From contig NZ_CP009282.1 of assembly GCF_000758605.1 (NCBI RefSeq), forward strand, positions 4,774,001 through 4,838,000: 64,000 bases of DNA. Direction: 5' to 3'. A model generated the notes under the pieces. That model was not told the DNA's origin and made no database searches. It worked only from the letters and a program-made list of their open reading frames with translations. Within the stretch, counting starts at the first letter, position 1. Every line of letters starts with the position of its first letter. Below are positions 44,093 through 53,644 of the stretch, one piece after another. This DNA comes from Paenibacillus sp. FSL R5-0912 (lineage in GTDB: Bacteria > Bacillota > Bacilli > Paenibacillales > Paenibacillaceae). Made by a program: the position numbers and the translations under genes.

Positions 44093-44188
44093 GGTCTCTA
44101 GCAGCTCCTGCAATTCATATTTTCCGCACTTAAATCCATACAGCAAATCGACCAGTTATAATACCACTGTGGACTTGCTCATTCTTCC

Positions 44189-47100
44189 TTATTTCTCGAA
44201 CAGCGTGACGCAGTTGCGGCCTTCCGCTTTGGATTGATAGAGCGCATCATCCCCCAGCTTATAGATATCCTCCTCGCGGAGCCCGTCGACAAGAACGGCC
44301 GCAACGCCGATGGACACGGTAATTCTTCCGTATTCCGGGCTAAGCTCATGCTGAATCCGCAGCTCCGCGATGCTTCTTCTGATCGCTTCGGCATATTCCC
44401 GCGACTGCTGAGGGGTGAACCCGGCCACCACAATGCCGAACTCTTCTCCGCCCAGGCGGAACGCAACACCGTCCGCCCGTTCAGCCAGCTCTTTCAGCAG
44501 CTGGCCGACTCTCCGCAATACGGTATCTCCCTCATAATGGCCGTAGGTATCATTGTATTTTTTGAAATAGTCTATGTCGAGCATCAGGTAGGTCAAATGC
44601 CGTTTGTCTACAGCTGCCTTCTCTACCTCGTCCAGGAACAGCTTATTGAAGTATCTGCGGTTATACAGCCCGGTCAGCTCGTCGGTAATCGAGATTTGCT
44701 CGATCAGTCCGATATATTTGTTCAATTCCTCGTTGTTAAACTCCAATTCCTTGGTCCGGTCCGCCACGAGCTCCTCCAGATGCTCTTTATGCCGCCGCAG
44801 CTCCTCTTCCGCCTTCTTACGTTCGGTAATATCCTTCACGGTCCCCTGAATCGCCGGTTTGTCCATATACATGATCCGGATGACCTTGTGGATCACAATG
44901 ACTTCACGGGTCTTGTCCTTGTGAACAAGCCGGGTCTCATATTCATCAGGCACCTGCTTGCCTTCAACTCTTCTGGAGTAATAGTGCATAACCTTCTCCT
45001 TCTCGGAGGGGCTGAGGAAGTTCTCGAAAGGCTGATCCAGCATCTCGTCCATCTCATACCCCAGCATCTGCGCCAGGGCCTCGTTGACATATTTACACCG
45101 CTTGTCCTGGGTAATGAATACCCCGTCCTGCAGATTGTTCACCAGTTCACGGTATTTCTCTTCCGACCGCTCCAGCTCGGTGTAGAGGCTTGCATTCTCC
45201 AGGGAGAATACCATTTCTCTGGATAACAGATTAATGATCTTCATCCGTTCCTTGGTGAACACCCCGGTAACCAGGTTGTTCTCCAGATAGATAATCGCAA
45301 TCGTCTTATTCTGGTTGATCAGCGGCATACATACCATCGATTTCGGCTGATGCTTCACAATATAAGGATCGTTCACAAACATTGTCTCTGAAAAAGCATC
45401 ATTGTAAATCAGGCTCTCCCGGCTCTCTTCCACCTGCCTGATAATCGAGACCGGCAAATTATCCAGCTGTGATGACTCATGAATAGCGACCGAAATTCTG
45501 TCAGTATCGGCTTTATATTCACCCTCCACCAGAAGATTCGCCTGGGAGTTCATCAGAATACAGCCCCGCTGGGCGCCGGCATTCTTGATGACAATCTCCA
45601 TGAGCGCTTCCAGCAGATTGTTCAGCTCAATCTCCTTGGAGATTGCCTGGGAAGCGAGGATCATTGAATTCAGATCAATGCTCTCGGTGTAGTCCGTAAC
45701 CGTCCGGCCGTGGAGGAATTCCTTCGTGTTAATTTTTTTGACTATGGAAGAGTAACGCTCGTTAATGAACCTGATCTTCTCTTTGGCGCCCCAGACCGAA
45801 TAATAGTATACGGATTGCCTGAGTAAATAAGCGGCGAACTCATTGAACTCCTTATGATGATAGAACCGGGCTGCCAGCTCATTGCTCAGCGCCTTATACC
45901 GTACAAAGCTTCCTTGCTCACTGGTCTCAATCGCCAAATCATAATAGCGGCTTGCCTGATTATCGTTCCCACTGATTCTGGCCCATTCGGCCTTCATCAG
46001 ATATTCATGCTGGCGGAAGGTTCCCGGCGCATTCCTGGCCCATTTGCGGACCCGCCCATACTCTTTACGCATTCTGGATTTGGCCTTACGTTTGCCGTTC
46101 ACACTTAAATCCTTATAGGCATAAGCCAGATTCAGGAAAGTATACAGGGCGAATTCTTCCATAAAAGCAGATCCGGCCAGCGTTCCGATGATCGGGTAGG
46201 CCTTATCGATATACTCCAGTGCTTCGTGATGCTTCTCATAAGTGAACAACAGCTTCATTTTATAGATATAATAGATCGCAATTCCCGAATAATACCGCGC
46301 TTCTTCCAACTGGCTCAAATAGGCCTCTTCACTAAATGACTTACTGTCGAAGGAAGTCGGGTCCGGCAGTTCGCCTGCAAGACTGCGGAAATACTGGCGG
46401 GCCAGCTGCGCTGTGGCAAGCGATTCCTTATATTTCGTATTCTCAATCATAGAGATCGTACGGGCACTCTCCTGAAGTGTCGTCGCGATGTCCATCGACG
46501 GGTTCCAGAGATTCACATAGAATGCGGAATGGGCGAGATAGAGCAGATCCCCTGTCCGCAAGCTGGCTTCAATCGAGGTGCCGAACCAGTCCTGCAGCGT
46601 ATCCCAGGGCTCGGTCCAGGAATGGCTAAACAGCGTATACAATACATGTGCCGCACCTTTCCACTGCAAATCATTGAACCTGTCGTTAATCCTGATCCCG
46701 AGCCGCCCGAATTCAAAGGCCCCTCTGGTATCTCCGAATCCGGACAATAACATGGCGTATCCGATAAAAGCAAGCGCCGACTCGGGGGAGTTGCCGTATT
46801 TCAGGGTCAGGCCGACCTTTTTGAGGACCACCAGCCCAAACAGCGAACTCTCCCCTGAAATAAAAGAGGGCGGGATAAAATTAATCAGCAGCCGCATGAC
46901 CAGCTTCATCTCCGGATCTTTCATTTCCGGGGATTTAAAAATCCCTTCCGGCGTTCTTCCCCGCAGCGCAGCCTTGATCACCAGCAGCTCCTTCAGTACG
47001 GAGGCCATTCCCACCTTGGCGGGGATCCGGATTCCCAGCGCTTGCAACCCTTGTCTGCCTGCAGCGATCGATTCCGGCATCATACCCAGATACATATAAT

Positions 47101-49612
47101 GATTGGCCTGCATTTCGTAAATTTCCGCGAGTGCGATTCTGTCCGTAGTATGTTTCTGCAAAAGGGTGCAGGCCTGATCGGCCTGTTCTACATGGTGGGT
47201 GAGATAGCCGCATTCCGCATACAATCTGTAGATCTCCGCAGTCTGCTTCCTGTCCGCCAGCCAAGAATTCTCTGGCAGCAGCGTAATTGCCGCCTCCAGC
47301 AGGATGAATGCCGAATCATACCCGTAACCTGCCTTGGCTTTCTGCGCTGCACGCAGATTAAGAGCGATCACATCCTCAATTTCAGAGCGCTCGCTGATAA
47401 ATTCGAGGCCTTTATTCATGTGTGTAGCAATATCTATAATCTTGTCCTCGGCATCCCCGTTGCCATAATTCTTCAGCAGAAGACGCCCGATGCTAAGATG
47501 CAGCCTTTTCCCCCGTTCAGCGTCAAGCATCTGGTAGAAGGCCTGCTGAATCCGGTCATGGGCAAATTTCAGCCAGATTTCCGTCTGCAGCGGTGCCGCC
47601 CCTGCTTCACTCAGCGTCCCGGAGAATATGGCATAGCGGTGGTCCGCAGGTAGAATATACTCCTCCTGTACGGCCCGGCTGATAGCAGCTGCAATCACCT
47701 CCGGCGGTTCTTCACCGATCAGCGTAAGCATGCCATAATCGAATATATTGCCGACGGCCGAGCTTAACATTAAGATATTGCGGACATCTCCCGGCAAATT
47801 CTGCAGCTGACCCACCAGGAAATCAACGACATTATCATTGACCGGCAGCGCCTCAATCCGCTCCAGGTCCCAGGTCCATTCCCCGCTCAACTTATCAAAA
47901 ACAAAAAATCCGCGTTTATGTAGATCCTTCAGAATTTCCGTCAGGAAAAAGGAATTGCCTTTGGACCGCTTGAAGATCAGTCCGGTAAGCTTCTGCACCC
48001 TATCCTTGCTGCTGTACAACGTGTCAGCAATAAGACTTTGCACATCCTCCTCATTCAGAGGCTTCAAGTGGATGCGTGTAACCTCACGGCTCTTCTCAAT
48101 TCTGGCGATGGAGGCAAACAGGGGATGCCCTTCGTGAATTTCATTCTGCCTGTAGGAACAGATTACAAACAGCCTCTGCAGATGGTTATCCAGCACCAGC
48201 TTCTCCACCAGCTGCAGGCTGGAGTAATCCGCCCACTGGACATCGTCCAGGAACAGGACGAGCGGTTTGTCATTATGGGTGATCCCCTCCACAAACTTGG
48301 CAAAGGTCAGGAAGAAGCGGTTCGTCTCCTCGGCAGGATTCAGCGGTTCAACCTCCGGCTGAACGCCGATCCAGGCGGCAAGCTCAGGGATTAACCCGGT
48401 AATCACGCTGCCGTTTCCGCCCAGCGCCTTGTTCAGCGAACGGCCGATATAACTTTTGTAATCCTCATCCGGGCTCTCCAGCAGCTGGCTGATCAATCTC
48501 CGGAAGGCCTGGATCAGCGCGCTGTACGGAATGTTCTTGTTATACTGGTCGAATTTCCCTTCCGCGAACAGCCCTTTCTCCTGGCTGATGGTCTGGTGGA
48601 GCTCATGGACCAGTGCCGTTTTGCCGACACCAGCATCACCGGAGACCAGCATCAGCTGCGAGCTCGTTTTGAGGCTGCTGCGGAAAGCATCCTTCAGGCC
48701 GGACAGCTCCTGCTGCCTGCCTACAATTTTTTGCGGAATGCGGAAGGTATTCAAGAGGTCCTCCGTACCTATCACGAAATCCTCATGCCCGGCCAGACAT
48801 TTCTTCAAATCCGCCTTGATTCCGTGAGCGCTGCGGTACCGGTCTTCCGAGGACTTCTCCATAAGCTTCATAATAATAGCCGACAAGCCGCTCGATACAA
48901 GGCCCCCGCTTGCCTTATAGGGAGGAATTGCCTCTTTGGCAATAATGGAATAGATCTGCTCAAGCATTTCCTGTGAATTAAAGGGCTTAATGCCGGTCAT
49001 CATCTCATAGAGTACGACGCCCAGTGAATAATAATCGCTCCGGTAATCAATATTGCGGTTCATCCGTCCCGTCTGTTCAGGAGAGATGTACAGCAGGCTG
49101 CCTTCAAGCACCCCGCTGTTCTGGAATTCCCGTTTCTCTTTGGGCAGCTTCACCGCAAGATCGAAATCAATCACCTGCACAATATCCTGTTCCCGGTTCC
49201 AGATAATATTGGACGGCTTGATATCCTTATGGATCACATTCTGCTCATGAATGGAAGCCAGAATATCCACAACCTTGACCGCGAGCTTCAGCAGTTCCTC
49301 CTGCCCGTACTTCTCCTCCGCCAGAATCTTCTTGAGCGAACGCCCGTGGATATCCTCCAGCACCATGATATACAAGCCGTTCTGTTCTTCCAGCTTAAGA
49401 GGCCGGATGATCCCCTGTACGGTGTGGCTAAGCTCTGTAAGCAGCTTATATTCCTGCTTGAAGCGCATGACTGCTTCGGTTCCGGTAAATTCCGATTTTA
49501 ATACTTTTAGAATGACTGTTGCTCCGGTTGTAGCTTCGCTGCATCTGTAAACCGCTTTTATATTATTATCTGAAATGGTTTCCAGTATCTGATAGTTGTC
49601 GTTAACAATCAT
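44189..49612 (-). CDS. Giant kinase-like / AAA ATPase / GAF / PAS / GGDEF signalling protein
   Basis: A single frame of 1,807 residues. Order: (1) protein-kinase-like domain 1-270, with K36 in VILKVLK, catalytic HKDIKPSN at 128-135 and DFD (not DFG) at 149-151, but no glycine-rich loop; (2) AAA/MalT-type ATPase with Walker A GDAGVGKT at 325-332 and Walker B LVLFLDDVQWAD at 451-462; (3) a long helical TPR-like region to about 1330; (4) GAF (about 1345-1490); (5) PAS (about 1510-1620), coiled coil; (6) GGDEF with GGEEF at 1721-1725, the active diguanylate cyclase form. GGTGGAGTAGGA precedes the ATG at 49612. It is translated just after a membrane protein. Similar kinase-ATPase-GAF proteins are known in cyanobacteria and myxobacteria; a c-di-GMP output is inferred. 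Confidence 0.9.
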   Translation of the reverse strand: MIVNDNYQILETISDNNIKAVYRCSEATTGATVILKVLKSEFTGTEAVMRFKQEYKLLTELSHTVQGIIRPLKLEEQNGLYIMVLEDIHGRSLKKILAEEKYGQEELLKLAVKVVDILASIHEQNVIHKDIKPSNIIWNREQDIVQVIDFDLAVKLPKEKREFQNSGVLEGSLLYISPEQTGRMNRNIDYRSDYYSLGVVLYEMMTGIKPFNSQEMLEQIYSIIAKEAIPPYKASGGLVSSGLSAIIMKLMEKSSEDRYRSAHGIKADLKKCLAGHEDFVIGTEDLLNTFRIPQKIVGRQQELSGLKDAFRSSLKTSSQLMLVSGDAGVGKTALVHELHQTISQEKGLFAEGKFDQYNKNIPYSALIQAFRRLISQLLESPDEDYKSYIGRSLNKALGGNGSVITGLIPELAAWIGVQPEVEPLNPAEETNRFFLTFAKFVEGITHNDKPLVLFLDDVQWADYSSLQLVEKLVLDNHLQRLFVICSYRQNEIHEGHPLFASIARIEKSREVTRIHLKPLNEEDVQSLIADTLYSSKDRVQKLTGLIFKRSKGNSFFLTEILKDLHKRGFFVFDKLSGEWTWDLERIEALPVNDNVVDFLVGQLQNLPGDVRNILMLSSAVGNIFDYGMLTLIGEEPPEVIAAAISRAVQEEYILPADHRYAIFSGTLSEAGAAPLQTEIWLKFAHDRIQQAFYQMLDAERGKRLHLSIGRLLLKNYGNGDAEDKIIDIATHMNKGLEFISERSEIEDVIALNLRAAQKAKAGYGYDSAFILLEAAITLLPENSWLADRKQTAEIYRLYAECGYLTHHVEQADQACTLLQKHTTDRIALAEIYEMQANHYMYLGMMPESIAAGRQGLQALGIRIPAKVGMASVLKELLVIKAALRGRTPEGIFKSPEMKDPEMKLVMRLLINFIPPSFISGESSLFGLVVLKKVGLTLKYGNSPESALAFIGYAMLLSGFGDTRGAFEFGRLGIRINDRFNDLQWKGAAHVLYTLFSHSWTEPWDTLQDWFGTSIEASLRTGDLLYLAHSAFYVNLWNPSMDIATTLQESARTISMIENTKYKESLATAQLARQYFRSLAGELPDPTSFDSKSFSEEAYLSQLEEARYYSGIAIYYIYKMKLLFTYEKHHEALEYIDKAYPIIGTLAGSAFMEEFALYTFLNLAYAYKDLSVNGKRKAKSRMRKEYGRVRKWARNAPGTFRQHEYLMKAEWARISGNDNQASRYYDLAIETSEQGSFVRYKALSNELAARFYHHKEFNEFAAYLLRQSVYYYSVWGAKEKIRFINERYSSIVKKINTKEFLHGRTVTDYTESIDLNSMILASQAISKEIELNNLLEALMEIVIKNAGAQRGCILMNSQANLLVEGEYKADTDRISVAIHESSQLDNLPVSIIRQVEESRESLIYNDAFSETMFVNDPYIVKHQPKSMVCMPLINQNKTIAIIYLENNLVTGVFTKERMKIINLLSREMVFSLENASLYTELERSEEKYRELVNNLQDGVFITQDKRCKYVNEALAQMLGYEMDEMLDQPFENFLSPSEKEKVMHYYSRRVEGKQVPDEYETRLVHKDKTREVIVIHKVIRIMYMDKPAIQGTVKDITERKKAEEELRRHKEHLEELVADRTKELEFNNEELNKYIGLIEQISITDELTGLYNRRYFNKLFLDEVEKAAVDKRHLTYLMLDIDYFKKYNDTYGHYEGDTVLRRVGQLLKELAERADGVAFRLGGEEFGIVVAGFTPQQSREYAEAIRRSIAELRIQHELSPEYGRITVSIGVAAVLVDGLREEDIYKLGDDALYQSKAEGRNCVTLFEK

Positions 49613-49625
49613 TCCTACTCCACCT

Positions 49626-50792
49626 TTAGCTCTGTTCTCCCGTGACTTCGATATCGGCATCGAATTTAAACACATACGCTGCAATCAGCCAAATAATCCA
49701 GCAATTCAGCCCAAAGAATAAATAACCGAAGTATCCGAGAAGCGGCATCTCAGAGAAAATATGAAACTTGTCCAGATAAGGCACGGAATATTTCCAATAA
49801 TTCGGATTGGTAGGGGCATTGTCATGGAACCACTCACTGCCAAAGTTCCAGAACTCCCAGAAGAAGCCGTTGAATACGGTAGCCAGACCAATCAGCATGA
49901 CCTTAGACCAGTCCCCGTTCTTAATTGGTGTAAAAGGCGTCCAGTAGCCGGCAAGCGCCATCGCTGCAGACAACATGGGAACAAGCGCGACCCACAGCAC
50001 CCAGAACAGCAGATATGGATAATAACCCATCCCAAATGCCAGGATCAGCCCGAGGGCATAATAAATGATCAGGAATACTCCGGATACCTTCAGTTTAGGG
50101 CCGTTATTATACCGGGTACGGAAAAAGCGGAAGGTCTTCAGGAGTAGATACCATTCGAAGATGGCCGGAAGAACAGTCGTATAGGATAAGGAGAACCAGA
50201 ACACATTGCCGAAATTGGAGAACACTTCATTATTGGGATAATACCAGTTCTCAAGTACGAAGAAATTGAGATATTCGAAGGCAAACCAGCTGAAGCAGGA
50301 GACTACAGCCAGCAGTTGCATTACCTTGGGCTTGCGCGAGATAATCGAGGCCCCATTATTTCTTTTATACACCAGACCATCCAGAATCAGGATGAATGAC
50401 CACCATAGCGGAACAAATGTGTAGTACTCCAAGGAAACATGCAGCTTAAGCCGTGCCCACATCAGAAACCAGCTGACGGCGAGAACAGGCAGACTCCACC
50501 AGAACCAGACAGGAAAAGATGTAGCGGCTCCCTTCTGCGGGGGTGTCTCCTGGGTTTTCTTGAAGCCAAACAGCCGGGGGAATACAAAAACCAGCGTAAT
50601 GATCAGCGCTACAACACAGGCCAGGGAGAAATACAGCAGGCTAAACCCGGGGTCAGCTTCTACCTTTTGGGCAGGAAAGTCGCCGTAGCCAGGGGGCAAT
50701 CCGTGCCATTTCGCCAGGCTCCCGAATAACGGAAGCAAGAAGATCAATCCAAAAGTAACGATCAGAAATAGTGTTTTTTTCCAAGTTTTCAT
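49626..50792 (-). CDS. Polytopic membrane protein, operon partner of the giant kinase
   Basis: Protein of 388 residues with roughly nine to ten hydrophobic helices (for example LFLIVTFGLIFLLPLFGS, FSLACVVALIITLVFVFP, VVSCFSWFAFEYLNFFVLEN, IIYYALGLILAFGMGYYPYL). Many Trp, Tyr and Phe residues lie in loops. I do not recognise the family; it has no obvious transporter or enzyme motif. Its stop is 13 bases before the giant kinase gene start and that gap holds only the ribosome site, so the two are co-expressed. A sensing or anchoring role for the kinase is an inference from position only. The ATG at 50792 has GCGGGGT upstream. Confidence 0.8.
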   Translation of the reverse strand: MKTWKKTLFLIVTFGLIFLLPLFGSLAKWHGLPPGYGDFPAQKVEADPGFSLLYFSLACVVALIITLVFVFPRLFGFKKTQETPPQKGAATSFPVWFWWSLPVLAVSWFLMWARLKLHVSLEYYTFVPLWWSFILILDGLVYKRNNGASIISRKPKVMQLLAVVSCFSWFAFEYLNFFVLENWYYPNNEVFSNFGNVFWFSLSYTTVLPAIFEWYLLLKTFRFFRTRYNNGPKLKVSGVFLIIYYALGLILAFGMGYYPYLLFWVLWVALVPMLSAAMALAGYWTPFTPIKNGDWSKVMLIGLATVFNGFFWEFWNFGSEWFHDNAPTNPNYWKYSVPYLDKFHIFSEMPLLGYFGYLFFGLNCWIIWLIAAYVFKFDADIEVTGEQS

Positions 50793-50889
50793 TGTTCAAT
50801 ACCCCGCTTATGTATGTAGTTGAAAAGTCGAATTTTGTTGATATTCGCTACTATTCGATAACCCTCCAGATTATTCCTGCTGAGGGCAC

Positions 50890-50940
50890 ACAAAAAAATG
50901 CCCCAACGTCCATTTCCATGACGTATGGAGCATCCCGTGT
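50890..50940 (-). terminator. Rho-independent terminator of the GNAT gene
   Basis: ATGCTCCAT and ATG-CCCCA-type arms with CGTC/GACG pair imperfectly; on the minus strand the stem is followed by TTTTTTTG. It lies 16 bases after the stop of the acetyltransferase gene. Confidence 0.6.
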
Positions 50941-50955
50941 GAGGTTTCTAAACAA

Positions 50956-51423
50956 TTACCCCTCCAGATCGAGCTTCATGCTTAGCGAACGTATCCCGCG
51001 CGCTTCTTCCTCTTCACCAACCGGCACAAAGCCTTGGGAAGCATAGAAACCAATGGAATTCGGGGATGAATTCACGGTAATTTGCCGCACCCCGTCTGCC
51101 TTCATCTTGTCAACCGCATGCTGCAGCAGGATTCGGCCGATCCCGGTTCCTTTGTACACATTCTTCACGAACAGCAGCGAGATGTGATTGTTGTTGCGCA
51201 GTTCTATAATTCCTGTAACTCCCTGATCGGAGGTGGTGATGAATATCTCGTGATCCTGCTGCATGCGCTTACGGATCGCGGCAAGTTCAATATACTTATA
51301 GAATTCTATAACGCCCTGCGCCGAATAGTTAACGGAAATATGTAAATCTAATGCCTCGCGGATTAATGGGGTGATCAGCTTCTCCTCACCGGGCATCAAC
51401 TGTCTGATTGCTATAGCTGTCAT
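50956..51423 (-). CDS. GNAT-family acetyltransferase
   Basis: Small acetyltransferase of 155 residues. The acetyl-CoA site is clear in LLFVKNVYKGTGIGRILLQHAV (motif A, with G-x-G-I-G-R), and the end, VRQITVNSSPNSIGFYASQGFVPVGEE, is motif B. The N-terminus IRQLMPGEEKLITPLIREAL is typical. The ATG at 51423 follows AAAGGAG; a longer start at 51459 has no site. It is likely monocistronic with a terminator. Substrate unknown. Confidence 0.9.
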   Translation of the reverse strand: MTAIAIRQLMPGEEKLITPLIREALDLHISVNYSAQGVIEFYKYIELAAIRKRMQQDHEIFITTSDQGVTGIIELRNNNHISLLFVKNVYKGTGIGRILLQHAVDKMKADGVRQITVNSSPNSIGFYASQGFVPVGEEEEARGIRSLSMKLDLEG

Positions 51424-51513
51424 ACGGCAAGTCTCCTTTATTCTGACTGGTTGCTTCAACCCTCACACCATTTCGGCCATGAACTAAGTGATAATTCAAA
51501 ATTGTTGTGCGGG

Positions 51514-51993
51514 TTAATTGACTTGCGGCTTAATGATCTGCTCCAGCACGGCAACGATCATCTCATGATCCTCTTCACCGGAAAGTCCGGACACGGATAT
51601 GGTTCCGACCGCTCCTGCACCCCGGATCAGAAGCGGGAAGCACCCGCCTTCGGCGGCATATTCCATCGGATCTACAAAAGCATTATCCTGAATTGTGGTA
51701 TTCCATGATTTATACAGTACATTCATATAATAAGAGCAATGTCCGAAATGGTTCACAACATTGATTTTACGGGCGATCCAGCGATCATTACCGGGGCCGT
51801 TCTCATTCATTTTGGCGTGAAACAGCACGGTTCCATTCTTCCGGATATCCACCGTAATCTGCTTGTCCATGATCTGTGCTCTGGCCAGAATTTCGCTGCC
51901 GACCTGGATCGCTGTCTGATTGCTGAACGCGCTGAACTGCAGCTCCTGTTCCTGCTTAAGTATCTGCTCCAATATTGGGGTGTAGTCTTCCAT
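51514..51993 (-). CDS. UPF0303/HbpS-like heme-degrading domain protein
   Basis: Protein of 159 residues matching the UPF0303 group of the Haem_degrading fold: SNQTAIQVGSEILARAQ, then VVNHFGHCSYYMNVLYKSWN and AAEGGCFPLLIRGAGAVGTISVSGL, where the GxxGxxxVSG loop is characteristic. Relatives include yeast YBR137W and the heme-binding HbpS; the enzyme activity of this branch is not established. The ATG at 51993 has AAGGAAG ten bases upstream; in-frame starts farther out lack a site. It overlaps no neighbour, but the AlkZ-like gene ends 62 bases upstream on the same strand. Confidence 0.88.
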   Translation of the reverse strand: MEDYTPILEQILKQEQELQFSAFSNQTAIQVGSEILARAQIMDKQITVDIRKNGTVLFHAKMNENGPGNDRWIARKINVVNHFGHCSYYMNVLYKSWNTTIQDNAFVDPMEYAAEGGCFPLLIRGAGAVGTISVSGLSGEEDHEMIVAVLEQIIKPQVN

Positions 51994-52054
51994 AATCAAC
52001 ACTTCCTTAGTCCGGTTATAGTTGTAGTAGATGGATCTGCTGCAGTTAATCGGG

Positions 52055-53143
52055 TCATTTGAGATATTCAAGTTTGGTTAAGGGCAGACCCAGGAACAGT
52101 GCATAGCGCTCAGCGGCCTGGCGCACTCCTTCAATCCCCTTTTGATCCAAGGGTGCAAAAGGCGTTATGAACAGCTCGGCGCCTTTTTTCTTAATCGTCC
52201 GCTTCCAGGTTCCGGCTACCCGCCCGTCAGCTACCACCGTCGCCAGGAAGATGCCGTTATTGCCCGGCACGATCAGCGGGAATGACTCCGGCTCCAGCAC
52301 AGCACTCCGGTCTTTATAGCCGAGAATATATTCATCGAACCCGGCCAGCAGATGTACACCGTCAGGCTCTGCTGCCGTTACTGCCGCAGGATCAGGCCTC
52401 CAGTATTCACTGCCGTCAATCACTTCTCGTTGCAGACTGCTCCGCACTGCCTCAAGACCTGCTCTTGCATCCGTTAACGTCAGCCCTGCCCACCAGGCAA
52501 AGTCCTGCACAGTTGCAGGCCCATGGGCCGTGAAATACAGCGAGGCCAGTTCATTCAATGACTCCTCAAAAGAAAGCTCACGCGAGTATTCCACCCATTC
52601 ATCCAGCAGGACGAATGTCTGCTGCTTGCCGCTACGCGGACCAAAGCAGATCAGTCCGTTATACGCACTATGCCATAGAATATGATAGCCGCGCTGGCCG
52701 GAGATGCTGATGCCCTGATCCTCCAACAGCTTCAGCAGTTCGGGACGCGGGAGCTGGCGCCCGCCCTTCAGTGCATTATAGATGATCTTCCGGCAGCGCT
52801 CCAGGAGCTTGTCGTCAAGTTCAAGCTGGGTCAGCCTGGCAGCCGCCTGACGCAGAATACGCGGGGCACAGAGCTGAAGCATCCACTTTGCATTCTCCGG
52901 CGGCACGAAGTGAAGCGTCCCGCGGAGCGTCCAGGTCAGCAGCAGCTTCCTGTCCGCGATAGCCTGCTCCACTTCTAATAATCCTGCTGATGGTGTTCGC
53001 AGCCCTATAGCCCAGACGGCATGCATATAATCCTGAGCCTGCATCGCACCGAACGCACGCACCACTTCTCCGGGCTGAAGGGATGGAGGCTGCTGAATCC
53101 GCTGATGAATCAGCCGCTGATCGGCAATACGCTTGTTGGTCAC
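52055..53143 (-). CDS. AlkZ-like winged-helix DNA glycosylase family protein
   Basis: Protein of about 362 residues of the HTH_42 (PF06224) family. The catalytic region of AlkZ-like enzymes is recognisable: VVRAFGAMQAQDYMHAVWAIGLR contains the QxQ motif (QAQ), whereas E. coli YcaQ/AlkX has QxD. Winged-helix segments follow, and the C-terminal part has the conserved LLAGFDEYILGYKDRSAVL and NGIFLATVVADGRVAGTWKR. AlkZ-type glycosylases unhook interstrand crosslinks or alkylated bases, and some protect producers from natural toxins. I choose GTG at 53143, seven bases after GAGGAG. No biosynthetic cluster is adjacent. Confidence 0.85.
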   Translation of the reverse strand: MTNKRIADQRLIHQRIQQPPSLQPGEVVRAFGAMQAQDYMHAVWAIGLRTPSAGLLEVEQAIADRKLLLTWTLRGTLHFVPPENAKWMLQLCAPRILRQAAARLTQLELDDKLLERCRKIIYNALKGGRQLPRPELLKLLEDQGISISGQRGYHILWHSAYNGLICFGPRSGKQQTFVLLDEWVEYSRELSFEESLNELASLYFTAHGPATVQDFAWWAGLTLTDARAGLEAVRSSLQREVIDGSEYWRPDPAAVTAAEPDGVHLLAGFDEYILGYKDRSAVLEPESFPLIVPGNNGIFLATVVADGRVAGTWKRTIKKKGAELFITPFAPLDQKGIEGVRQAAERYALFLGLPLTKLEYLK

Positions 53144-53331
53144 AATCATTCTCCTCTGCTGTCCCTGGCACTTTCCTCCAGTATAGGTAACTGCCTATCC
53201 GCTGTCCATCTCCAATAAGTAAGCTGCTGGTAGAGCGGCCGGCAATTTGCATCCGCAAGTATAACTCTTTTGCAGGTAAAAACTGTATTATGGCGAATTA
53301 TACATTCTAAATAAACCTCACTGTAGACAAC

Positions 53332-53512
53332 AATGTTGTACGTTTTACAACTTTGAATCACTGATAGCCGGGTGTTCGGGAAGATTGTTGTATGAAATAC
53401 AAGAATAATCATGCTAAGCCGCTTGGAGACGGTGAAATCCTGCATTTATACAACAATTTTGAATTTCGGCCGATAGGATGAGGAAAATGTTGGATTATGT
53501 GCAGGATTCCAT
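53332..53512. repeat. Dispersed intergenic repeat, copy B
   Basis: Second full copy of the element at 17504-17686, 181 bp, aligned end to end in the same orientation with many substitutions but few length changes. It shares AATGTTGTACGTTTT at the left end and the 17-mer TGTTGTATGAAATACAA (53386-53402). It occupies the middle of the 500-bp gap 53144-53644; the rest of that gap contains no gene I can support. Confidence 0.75.
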
Positions 53513-53644
53513 AAATAACCTCCTGATCTTTGCCTCAGAAATCGATGAATCAAGGATTTCCTGCGGCCCCAGCAGCTGCCCGGAAGTCCGGATATTCACT
53601 GGGTGAAGGAGTACAAATCACGAAGACATACGGGGGTGAATCAT

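Noticed and set aside
44234..45226. Plus-strand 330-codon frame opposite the GGDEF end of the giant protein
   Set aside because: Antisense to conserved GGDEF and PAS codons; no start signal and no family match.
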